DNA of 31,689 nucleotides, taken from a virus. Under the pieces are notes generated by a model, which worked only from the letters and a program-made list of their open reading frames with translations, made no database searches and was not told the DNA's origin. Every line of letters begins with the position of its first letter. Positions within the stretch are counted from its first letter, which is position 1. The stretch covers positions 1-31,689 of the IMG/VR virus record IMGVR_UViG_3300031977_001783, one strand, 5' to 3'. Below are positions 23,142 through 31,060 of the stretch, piece by piece. The position numbers were made by a program, and so were the translations under genes.

Positions 23142-25235
23142 ATGACATTTAAAGTTGGTAATACAGAAATAAATGCGGTTTCATTGATCGAACCTTATGG
23201 AGATGATCTTCCTACGGTTGATTTTGAATTAGAAGGTCCGTGGGTTCGACCAAGTGCTTGGCTTGATATGCCAACATTTGCTTCTGGGGAAGATAAAGCT
23301 GCAATACTTGCATTTTTCCCAAGTGGGTCTACAGATATTTCTGCACAAATTTACACTAGGGGCTTTCAGGCTTCTGGATATAAAACTTATACTACAATAG
23401 ATTGGGGCGACGGAACAACCAGTGTTGCAAGTGGATCGTCTACTGACTGGAGAAGTGTTAATTATATTACCCCACAGGTTCATATTTATAATTATGACGA
23501 TCTTCCTCCAGAGAGTGAGTTCATGAGGGGTGGGTTGCTTCATAGACAGGCTCTAATAGTACTAGATGGTAGCGTAAGCGGAATAGAATATATAGGTCTT
23601 AATGAATTTAATAATGGTCAAAGAGTAGGATATGCAAATAATTACCAAACAATGCCCGTATTGGATATACATGTAGAATGTCCTAATATTAAATATTTAG
23701 TTATATATGGAAATCAATTTAATTATCCGAGAAATGTAGAGAGGCTAGTTATAAATGCCACAGGAGAATTTCTAAGTCCCGGTACTTTGTGCTACGACAT
23801 GCAAAGGTTAAGGGTTTTTGAAATGCCTTACGCTGACACTTCTAGTGCTACATCTTTTGCTAGTATGTTTGGTGGTTGTCGTTCTTTGCAAAGCGTTCCT
23901 TATTTTGATACATCTTCTGCTACCAGAGTTGAAGGTATGTTTTCTTATACATATTCTCTTACTGGTATTCCAAATTATAATTTTTCTAATGTTGATAGGG
24001 TTGATAATTTTTTAAATAGCTCTAATCTTGACTATATTCCAGACCTTGATTATTCTAATGTGACTAATTTTGCTGGAGCATTTGCTGGTATGTTTAATCT
24101 AAAAACATTTCCATCCGGTGTTGTAGATTTTTCTAAAGCCACTATGATTAATAGTATTTTATCTTCTTGTCGAAGTTTAGAATATATACCAAATGATTTT
24201 TTTCAGAACATGACAGGCGTAACAAGTGCTGATAGTGCTTTTTATCTTTGTGATAATCTTAAAAGTATGCCAAGAATTGATTTACCGAGTTGTATAAATA
24301 TGAGAAGGTTTGCACAAAATTGTCATCAGCTTAGAAAAATTCATCTCGGTGATCTTCGTAGTATGCCAAATGGTTCATATAATAGTAATGCAAATTTTAG
24401 AGAATCTTTCAATGCTTGCTATAATTTAGAATCAGTGAAGGTGGACTATCCAGATGAAACTTGGGCTTCAGGAATGTATAATATGTTCGGAGCCTGCATT
24501 AATTTAAGAGAAGCTCCAAATATAAATTTATCCAAAGCATATTGGGTTGGTGCTTTTTTGAGTTCTTGCCACTCTCTTGTTGAAGCTCCTGTTTATGATC
24601 TTTCTAACGCAATTGATTACCAAAGTTTTTATTCTTCTTGTGCGAAATTAAGAAGAGTTGGTGGTTTTAGGTTTGGCAATAGAAAAGCTAACACTGGAAG
24701 ACAATGTTTTTATAGATGCTATAGGCTTGAGGAATTTCCTTCTGGGCTTTTTCAGGATTATTACTCAACACCAGTAGACCTCTACCAAGCTTTTAGAGAA
24801 ACGAATATATCAAAAATGCCAAGCATAACGACTTCTGGAATTACTAATTCACAAGGATCAGCTTTTGCTGTTATGTATGGTCTACAAGATATTGAAAATG
24901 TAACGTTTGCTTCTGGTGATGTTTTGCCGGGTCTTTTTGCAAGCAATACTATATTGCAAATGGCTGGTAGTTGGGATGTTTCTGGTGTTCAGGATTTAAC
25001 TTCTGCTTTTAATAGTTGTAGAAGTTTGTATTGGTCTGATCTTCGTAATACAAGCTGTAATATAGGATATTATGATTGTTTTTTAAGTAGTGGTGCTTTG
25101 GAGCATATATTCAATAATCTTGTTAGTGGAGTTGTTGGAAAAACTATTGATATAAGATTAAATTATGGTACAGCACAACTTAGTGCTTCTACACTTGCAA
25201 TAGCAACCGACAAGGGTTGGACTGTAACAACATAG
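23142..25235 (+). CDS. BspA-like (DUF285) leucine-rich-repeat adhesin, copy D
   Basis: 697 residues. Begins FKVGNTEINAVSLIEPYGDD; copies D, E and F share the TEINA variant where A-C have TNVG, TNIG or NSIG, so the array splits into two subgroups. WVRPSAWLDMP, TIDWGDG (about 85-91) and LHRQALI follow. The repeat block carries Tyr/Phe-rich units such as NYNFSNVDRVDNF and ends with a cap reading CFLSSGALEHIF, SGVVGKTIDIRLNYGTAQL and GWTVTT, which is very close to copy E. TAAGGAAAATAAA precedes the ATG. A leucine-rich alternate frame inside (23818-24015) is a shadow. Confidence 0.85.
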   Translation: MTFKVGNTEINAVSLIEPYGDDLPTVDFELEGPWVRPSAWLDMPTFASGEDKAAILAFFPSGSTDISAQIYTRGFQASGYKTYTTIDWGDGTTSVASGSSTDWRSVNYITPQVHIYNYDDLPPESEFMRGGLLHRQALIVLDGSVSGIEYIGLNEFNNGQRVGYANNYQTMPVLDIHVECPNIKYLVIYGNQFNYPRNVERLVINATGEFLSPGTLCYDMQRLRVFEMPYADTSSATSFASMFGGCRSLQSVPYFDTSSATRVEGMFSYTYSLTGIPNYNFSNVDRVDNFLNSSNLDYIPDLDYSNVTNFAGAFAGMFNLKTFPSGVVDFSKATMINSILSSCRSLEYIPNDFFQNMTGVTSADSAFYLCDNLKSMPRIDLPSCINMRRFAQNCHQLRKIHLGDLRSMPNGSYNSNANFRESFNACYNLESVKVDYPDETWASGMYNMFGACINLREAPNINLSKAYWVGAFLSSCHSLVEAPVYDLSNAIDYQSFYSSCAKLRRVGGFRFGNRKANTGRQCFYRCYRLEEFPSGLFQDYYSTPVDLYQAFRETNISKMPSITTSGITNSQGSAFAVMYGLQDIENVTFASGDVLPGLFASNTILQMAGSWDVSGVQDLTSAFNSCRSLYWSDLRNTSCNIGYYDCFLSSGALEHIFNNLVSGVVGKTIDIRLNYGTAQLSASTLAIATDKGWTVTT

Positions 25236-25244
25236 AGGTTAAAA

Positions 25245-27305
25245 ATGACAATTAAATTAGGTAGTTCAACAGAAATAAATGCTGTCTCGATTATTGAGCC
25301 TTATAGTGCTGCTGATCTTGGCGCTACTGACTTTGATGAACAATATCCTTTTGACACTTGGGTACGTCCAGATGAATGGTTAGATATGCCAGTATTTAAC
25401 CCAACAGATAGTAAGGCTGCAATTTTAGTTGCTGTGGAGAGCGGGTCTGCTCCTGAGAAGGTTTCTATTTATACAAGGGGTGATTCGGCTAATAATTATA
25501 AAACATATAGTACGATTGACTGGGGAGATGGTTCATCTGAAATTTATTCCGCTAATAGTACACCTAGTTTTTGGCTGACTCATGAGTTCAATTTTGCCGA
25601 TCTTCCCGCGAACAGCGAGTTTATGTTTAATGGTCGTGTTGCTAGACAGGCTATGATAATGATAGATGGCTCTGTAAGCGGTATAGATTATGTAAACTTA
25701 ACAAGATTAAACGGATATAACGAAAGCGACCATATAACTACCTCTCGCTATAACAAGTACAGCAAGGCTTTAGAAGTTAGCATTAATGCTCCAGAACTTA
25801 AATTATGCTATAATTCTACTAACAATAAACATTTAGAGAAGATTTCTATTTATTGCGATAATTATTATGACGGCGCGCAGTCTCCTTTTAAAGATTCAAT
25901 TGGATTAAAAGTTGCTGTTATGAACAGTGGTGCGACTTCTTCTAATACAAATCTTAATAATTTCTTTTATGGGTGTCTTGATTTACAACAAGCTCCATTT
26001 TTAGATACTTCTTCTGCTACAACTATGCGTGGACTATTTCAAAACTGCAATAAAATAAGATCGGTTCCTACGTATGATTCTTCCAATGTTACAGATTTTT
26101 ATACTTGTTTTTGGGAGTGTAGGTCTTTAGAAAGATTTCCAGAGTGGGATTATTCTAAGGCCACTAGCCTAAGTCACACTTTTGGAAATATGCATAACCT
26201 AAAAGCCGTTCCTCATGGAGTTTCTTGGCCTACTGGATTATATGATTTATACAATGGATTTTATAGAAATAGAGATATGATATACCTTCCATCTGATATG
26301 AATTTAAGCGGAGTCACCAGTCTTCAAAATACTTTTCAAGATTGCCTTAAATTAGAAAAGATACCAGTGCTTTATGCTCCAAATGCCACAACGATGAGGA
26401 ACTCTTTTTATGGCTGTGACTCATTAAAGAAAGTAGAGATAAAAGATCTTACATCTGTCACAGATATGAATTCTTCCTTTAGAAATTGCGATGAATTAAG
26501 AGAGGTCACTGGGGAAAATTTGCCAACGGGCGTAACTGACTTTTTCACGACATTCTACGAGAGTAAAAAGCTACTAAGAGTTTCAGAATTTAACACTGCT
26601 AATGCAGTTGCCGTAAACCATATGTTTGGATACTGCAATGAGCTTGAAGAAGCCCAAACGATTGACCTTTCTTCTTTTGACGGTAGTATACTCAATATCT
26701 TTACCGATTGCTACAAAATTAAAAGCGCAAAATTTATTAATATAAATAGCAAGATAACTAATGCTCAAGGCGCTTTCAGAAATTGTTATTCATTAAAAGC
26801 TATACCTTCTGGTATGTTTGTTGATTATAATTCTTGTCCATCTATTACTCAGGATATGTTTAAGAACTGCAACTTTTCTAATATCTCAGGTATAAACCTA
26901 TCTGGAAAAACGGGTAGTGACAGATCTCCATTTTATACAGCTAAAGCTAATATTAAAACACTTGGAGATATTGTTTTAGGAACAGGCGTATATCTTGATC
27001 ATTTTCTTTTAGGTCAAGAATATATCACCCACATTCCAGACTGGGATGCTTCAGGTGTTGTTAATTTAATGTACGGATTTCAGGGGTGCAGATCCCTTGT
27101 TTGGTCTGATATTAAAAACTTGGCGGTTTCTACATCTTATTATACATGTTCATTAGGTAGTGGAGCCATAGAGAACATATTTAATAATCTTGCAAGTGGA
27201 GTGGTTGGTCAAACTATCGACATCCGAAACAACTACGGCGCTTATCAACTTTCTTCAACTACATTATCAATAGCAACCAATAAGGGTTGGACAGTAACTA
27301 CATAG
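25245..27305 (+). CDS. BspA-like (DUF285) leucine-rich-repeat adhesin, copy E
   Basis: 686 residues. Begins MTIKLGSSTEINAVSIIEPY (a GSS variant of the KVGN block), WVRPDEWLDMP, TIDWGDG (about 90-96) and ARQAMI. The repeats include several lacking the Cys or the Pro (for example the FYRNRDMIYLPSD unit), and residues 120-200 diverge most from D. The cap (SLGSGAIENIF, SGVVGQTIDIRNNYGAYQL, GWTVTT) is nearly that of D, so D and E look like the most recent pair at their 3' ends. AGAGGTTAAAA precedes the ATG. The stop codon overlaps the GGAG ribosome site of copy F. Confidence 0.85.
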   Translation: MTIKLGSSTEINAVSIIEPYSAADLGATDFDEQYPFDTWVRPDEWLDMPVFNPTDSKAAILVAVESGSAPEKVSIYTRGDSANNYKTYSTIDWGDGSSEIYSANSTPSFWLTHEFNFADLPANSEFMFNGRVARQAMIMIDGSVSGIDYVNLTRLNGYNESDHITTSRYNKYSKALEVSINAPELKLCYNSTNNKHLEKISIYCDNYYDGAQSPFKDSIGLKVAVMNSGATSSNTNLNNFFYGCLDLQQAPFLDTSSATTMRGLFQNCNKIRSVPTYDSSNVTDFYTCFWECRSLERFPEWDYSKATSLSHTFGNMHNLKAVPHGVSWPTGLYDLYNGFYRNRDMIYLPSDMNLSGVTSLQNTFQDCLKLEKIPVLYAPNATTMRNSFYGCDSLKKVEIKDLTSVTDMNSSFRNCDELREVTGENLPTGVTDFFTTFYESKKLLRVSEFNTANAVAVNHMFGYCNELEEAQTIDLSSFDGSILNIFTDCYKIKSAKFININSKITNAQGAFRNCYSLKAIPSGMFVDYNSCPSITQDMFKNCNFSNISGINLSGKTGSDRSPFYTAKANIKTLGDIVLGTGVYLDHFLLGQEYITHIPDWDASGVVNLMYGFQGCRSLVWSDIKNLAVSTSYYTCSLGSGAIENIFNNLASGVVGQTIDIRNNYGAYQLSSTTLSIATNKGWTVTT

Positions 27306-27313
27306 GAGCAAAA

Positions 27314-29392
27314 ATGTTTAAGGTAGGTAATACAGAAATAAACGCTACAATAGCGACTGAAAACTATAAATCAATTGTGCCTGACGAAATAGTTATAGAA
27401 GATTGGGTAAAACCTTCTACTTGGCTAGACCCTCCTGCTAATCCGAACGGCGATGATGTTATTTATGGTATTCTTCCTGTTTATGATACAGATCAAGAAG
27501 AAGTTATTATAACATTTTATTTTGGTAATAATAATGACTCTGCTGGATCTATTGATGTTGATTGGGGCGACGGAAATGTAGAAACTTTTACTGCTCCTAA
27601 TCAATTAGGCGTTACTGCTCTTCATAAGTACAATTATTCTGATATTAATTCTAATACGCAAACTACGGTTTTTGGTAGAAGCTGTAGACAGGCAATCGTA
27701 AAAATAACCCTTAATGGTTCTTCTACCGCAGATCTATCGGGTATTTATTTTAATGGTCAGGCAGAAGCTCGATATGATAGCACAGACGCATATGCTCTTT
27801 CTTACTCTAAATGGACAGAATTTTATGTTAATTGGAGTAATTTAAAACATTTTCGTACTGGTAGATCTTTACAAAGAAATTCTGTTGCTAGATACTTACA
27901 CAGGGTAACGATAGCCGATAATAGCTTATATAGTCTTATGCTAGAAGGATCTACAGCTTTAAGAGAATTTTCTATGCAAGACAACGGAACGTTGACTAGT
28001 TTAAATAGAGCTTTTGCTTCTTGTTCTAGATTAACTTCTATTCCTAATTTAAATACATCCAATGTAACTGATTTTGAGTACGCTCTTTATTATTGCAGCT
28101 CTTTGAGAACGGCTCCAAGTTGGGACACTTCTTCTGGAACTAAATTTTATGTCACATTTGCCAGTACTGGTGTTTCTGAATTTCCCACTTATAATTTTTC
28201 AAACGCTACAGATGTTAGATCATGTTTTTCTGGAAACAAAAGATTAAAAAAAGCAATTTTCCCATATGCTCCAAATGCGACAAGCTTTGAAAGTATATTT
28301 AATGGCTGTAATGCTATAGCTGCTGTTAGATTTTTGGGTTCCACTGCGCATGTAACTAATTTTAATTATGCCTTTAGTAGTTGTTCTAATTTAAGAAGAG
28401 TAAAAAATATAAATACTTCAAGTGCAACTACAATGAACCAAACATTTAATGCATGTTCTTCATTAAGAAGTTTGCCATCTTTGAATACTGACAATGTAAC
28501 AAATCTTGGTTCTACATTTAGAAGTTGTTCTCGTCTTCAAAATATTCATCTTTCCAGTGTAGATAAAGTTACTAATCTTGGTGGTTGTTTTGAAGCCTGT
28601 GGGTCTGTAAAAGAAATTAAGATTGACAATCTGAATTGTACTGGTGTCACCAATTTATATACAACTTTTAATGGCTGTAGATCTTTAGAATATATTCCAG
28701 AGATTAACACTTCAAATGTAACCACTTTCAACTACGCTATTACCTCTCCGATAAATTTAAAAAAGTTTCCAAATTGGGATTTTTCAAGTGGTATTGGATT
28801 TGCTGGATTTTTTAGTATGAGCAATAGCGATCTTAACTTGTATATTGAAGAGATACCAGCTATTTCTGCTCCAAATGCAACCCAGCCGTTCGGTTTCTCT
28901 AACCTTCGTGCATGTAGGAGGGTTGGAAACCTACATATGCCAAAGGCTACATCAAACCCAAATTTTTATGGTATGCATGGCGTAGAAGAATGGGGTGAAC
29001 TAAATGTGAGTGGATGTCAAAGTCCCGGTTGGCTATTTTATGGAACCACGTCGGTCGTTGCTCCAATGTTGATACTTGCTAGTGGTACAACTATGGGGGC
29101 GTGGATGAGGCATCAAAATATTAGAGAAATACCGGCTTGGAACCTGTCTGGTGTAAATATTAATAGCTGTTTTGAAAATATGTTGCACCTAGACTCATTT
29201 TTACCCACGTATGTAAATACATCAATTTCTTTTAATGGTTCTGTTTCAATTGCAAGCGGAGCTATTAGGCAAGTTATAAACGCATTGGAAAGTGGTGTTT
29301 CTGGAGTAACTGCAAATTTCACTAATGTTTCAACTGCTAGTACAGTAGATTTTTCAGAAGCTCTCAGTAAGGGCTGGACCGTAACAACTTAA
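27314..29392 (+). CDS. BspA-like (DUF285) leucine-rich-repeat adhesin, copy F (most divergent)
   Basis: 692 residues from ATG 27314, which has GGAG at 27305-27308 and a 5 nt gap; an in-frame TTG at 27287 lies inside the previous gene and has no ribosome site, so it was not chosen. N-terminus MFKVGNTEINATIATENY, then WVKPSTWLDPP (Lys and Pro replace the usual residues), VDWGDG (about 81-87) and CRQAIV. The repeats are more uniform and shorter than in A-E (FASCSRLTSIPNLNTSNVTDF type). About 60 residues near 500-560 lack clear repeats. The cap keeps SGAI and GWTVTT but has lost CFLSS and the TIDIR motif. Same inferred adhesin role. Confidence 0.85.
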   Translation: MFKVGNTEINATIATENYKSIVPDEIVIEDWVKPSTWLDPPANPNGDDVIYGILPVYDTDQEEVIITFYFGNNNDSAGSIDVDWGDGNVETFTAPNQLGVTALHKYNYSDINSNTQTTVFGRSCRQAIVKITLNGSSTADLSGIYFNGQAEARYDSTDAYALSYSKWTEFYVNWSNLKHFRTGRSLQRNSVARYLHRVTIADNSLYSLMLEGSTALREFSMQDNGTLTSLNRAFASCSRLTSIPNLNTSNVTDFEYALYYCSSLRTAPSWDTSSGTKFYVTFASTGVSEFPTYNFSNATDVRSCFSGNKRLKKAIFPYAPNATSFESIFNGCNAIAAVRFLGSTAHVTNFNYAFSSCSNLRRVKNINTSSATTMNQTFNACSSLRSLPSLNTDNVTNLGSTFRSCSRLQNIHLSSVDKVTNLGGCFEACGSVKEIKIDNLNCTGVTNLYTTFNGCRSLEYIPEINTSNVTTFNYAITSPINLKKFPNWDFSSGIGFAGFFSMSNSDLNLYIEEIPAISAPNATQPFGFSNLRACRRVGNLHMPKATSNPNFYGMHGVEEWGELNVSGCQSPGWLFYGTTSVVAPMLILASGTTMGAWMRHQNIREIPAWNLSGVNINSCFENMLHLDSFLPTYVNTSISFNGSVSIASGAIRQVINALESGVSGVTANFTNVSTASTVDFSEALSKGWTVTT

Positions 29393-29403
29393 AAGGAGAA
29401 AAA

Positions 29404-29691
29404 ATGGCCCATATAGAAGAAGGTTATTATAAATACGAACAAGAAAGAGATTATATACAACATGCAAATAATGTATACAATAAGAACTTTACTTTGTTAA
29501 AATCACAGCAAGACTCTTATGAATTGCCGATAGATGGCTGGTACTTTTTTCCAACCCCACAGGCAGCTTGTGAGTTTTTTGGTGTTGATATTGCAGATCA
29601 TGATTATTTAACTTACGATCCAGAAGCAGAAGAAGGTCCACTCAATGACCATCTTTATCCAGAAGAAGGAATAGATCCACATGGCGTATAG
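29404..29691 (+). CDS. Hypothetical small acidic protein
   Basis: 95 residues, not recognised. Tyr-rich and acidic, with an N-terminal helical part (YYKYEQERDYIQHANNVYNK), a GWYFFPTPQAACEFFGVD block and an acidic Pro-rich tail. The middle block reads like the small helix-turn-helix-like PTPxAAxxxFG segments seen in phage proteins that follow a tail gene, but I cannot assign it. AAAGGAGAAAA lies directly before the ATG, a strong ribosome site. It overlaps the next fibre gene by 11 nt. Tail assembly or fibre chaperone is possible from position only. Confidence 0.75.
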   Translation: MAHIEEGYYKYEQERDYIQHANNVYNKNFTLLKSQQDSYELPIDGWYFFPTPQAACEFFGVDIADHDYLTYDPEAEEGPLNDHLYPEEGIDPHGV

Positions 29692-31060
29692 TCCAGTACC
29701 AAAGCTTGCGAATAATGACGCTACCTTTCATTATGATACCAATGTCAGTGGTTTATTAACCGTTGCATCTGGTATTTTACTGGGAGATTTAGTTCCCGTA
29801 TCTACATATGGGACTTTATACAATGATGGTGGTGTTCTTAAATTCAATGGCTCAGGTATTGGAGGTGGCGGTGGAGGCACTACCTATACCGCTGGTTCTG
29901 GATTAATTTTATCTGGAACAGAATTTAATGTATATGGTGGTAGTGGTAATTTTGAATATATAGAACTTACCACAAATAATAATTTTGTACCAAAGATGGT
30001 GTTTACTGGATCTGGTACAAATGATACAGAAATTAGAATGAAAGTGCTTTCAAGTTTTGCTAGTGCTAGTAGCTCTGGTACTGCTCTTGTATTTGAAGGC
30101 ACAGAAGGTCAATTATTTGGTATTACTGATAATCTTTCTAGTGGTACAATTTTTTCTGTAAATGATATTACTGGTTTATCTTTAATATCTGTAGACGCAA
30201 GTGGTAATGTTAAACTGGCTGAATTTGGAGCAGACCTTATTGCTTATAAGCCAATAACAATACAATCTGGTGTTCCTGCTGTTACAACGAACAAGCTTTA
30301 TAATGATGCAGGTACACTAAAGTTTAATGGTTCTGCTATTGGTGGCGGAAGTGGTGGAGGCTCTATTGTTGATGGCAGTGGTACTTTTAAATATATAGAA
30401 TTAAGTTCTACCGGAGTAGTGATACCAAAATTTAAATTTGAAGGTTCTGGTGTAAATGATACTCCAATAAATCTAGAAGTACAATCTAGTTTCCAAAGCG
30501 CAACAGGTTCAGGAACAGCATTACTATTTCAAGGAACTCAAGGTCAATTATTTAGTATAACAGATAACTTATCAAGTGGAACTATATTCAACATATCCGA
30601 CATTACCGGATTACCTATGTTTGAAGTTACTGCTTCTGGTGAAGTTATAATGGGTGAATTTGCAGATTCAATAATAATCTTTTCACCTACTATATCTGGA
30701 TCTGTTCAGGGTAATCTTGATGTAACTGGCGCTTTTACAGCAACAACAAAAAGCTTCTTGATTGATCACCCGTCCAGAGATGGGATGCGCCTTCAGTATG
30801 CGTCTTTGGAAGGTCCAGAGAACGGGGTTTATGTACGAGGAACTACGGACAAAGGATTTATTACTCTGCCAGACTACTGGCGCGATCTTGTTCATAACGG
30901 TTCCATCACTGTTACATTAACTCCAGTGGGTCAATTCCAGCCGCTATTCGTGGAGCAGAAAAGTAACCGCGAAATTCGTGTGGGCGGCGTTTGTGGTTAC
31001 TATGATTATGTAGTATACGGCGAGCGCAAGGATGTTGACAAGCTGGAGGTAGAGTGGTAA
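29681..31060 (+). CDS. Fibre protein with duplicated module and IDHP/LPDYW C-terminal domain
   Basis: 459 residues. N-terminus MAYSPVPKLANNDATF resembles that of the mini-fibre at 18387. Two copies of a module of about 160 residues follow (about 45-205 and 205-340): LYNDGG/LYNDAG, LKFNGS, a Gly-rich run, KxxFEG/FTGSG, SSGTAL-x-F-x-GT-x-GQLF-x-ITDNLSSGTIF. The C-terminal domain (about 357-459) has KSFLIDHP, LEGPENGVYVRG, LPDYWRDLV and LTPVG, a domain found at the tips of many aquatic phage fibres. This last part is clearly GC-richer than the rest (hand count 114 of 240 bases G or C in 30781-31020), pointing to separate acquisition. No autoproteolysis motif is obvious. The start overlaps the previous gene by 11 nt; the stop overlaps the next ATG by 1 nt. 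Confidence 0.88.
   Translation: MAYSPVPKLANNDATFHYDTNVSGLLTVASGILLGDLVPVSTYGTLYNDGGVLKFNGSGIGGGGGGTTYTAGSGLILSGTEFNVYGGSGNFEYIELTTNNNFVPKMVFTGSGTNDTEIRMKVLSSFASASSSGTALVFEGTEGQLFGITDNLSSGTIFSVNDITGLSLISVDASGNVKLAEFGADLIAYKPITIQSGVPAVTTNKLYNDAGTLKFNGSAIGGGSGGGSIVDGSGTFKYIELSSTGVVIPKFKFEGSGVNDTPINLEVQSSFQSATGSGTALLFQGTQGQLFSITDNLSSGTIFNISDITGLPMFEVTASGEVIMGEFADSIIIFSPTISGSVQGNLDVTGAFTATTKSFLIDHPSRDGMRLQYASLEGPENGVYVRGTTDKGFITLPDYWRDLVHNGSITVTLTPVGQFQPLFVEQKSNREIRVGGVCGYYDYVVYGERKDVDKLEVEW
29814..30670 (+). repeat. Internal tandem duplication (about 480 bp period) in the fibre gene
   Basis: Copy 1 begins near 29814 and copy 2 near 30294, a period of 480 bp or 160 residues. Both encode LYND-x-G, LKFNGS, a Gly-rich hinge, and GTxGQLFxITDNLSSGTIF. 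DNA identity is moderate by eye, so this is an older duplication. Confidence 0.8.

Larger units (their letters stand above)
16307..29392 (+). repeat. Tandem array of six paralogous adhesin genes with conserved ends
   Basis: Six genes of 2.06-2.14 kb in the same orientation, one interrupted by a 0.5 kb mini-fibre between A and B. The 5' ends share AAAGT-N-GGTAATAC-like DNA. The 3' ends share an ATAGCAAC...AARGGTTGGAC block just before the stop (near 18340, 20947, 23095, 25199 and 27270; weaker at 29360). The middle parts differ strongly. Conserved edges with variable centres suit gain, loss or swapping of copies by homologous recombination. Confidence 0.8.

Noticed and set aside
23818-24015. 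Leucine-rich 65-codon frame on the + strand
   Set aside because: Alternate frame within adhesin copy D produced by repeated CTT/TTT-rich codons; no ribosome site.
27287-27313. TTG start for adhesin copy F inside copy E
   Set aside because: No ribosome site upstream; ATG 27314 follows GGAG by 5 nt and begins with the conserved KVGN block.
16307-29392. Diversity-generating retroelement acting on the adhesins
   Set aside because: No reverse transcriptase or template repeat is visible, and the extreme C-termini, where such systems usually mutate targets, are the conserved part here.
16307-29392. Mobile-element origin of the repeated genes
   Set aside because: No transposase, terminal inverted repeats or target duplications at the copy boundaries; homologous recombination explains the pattern better.
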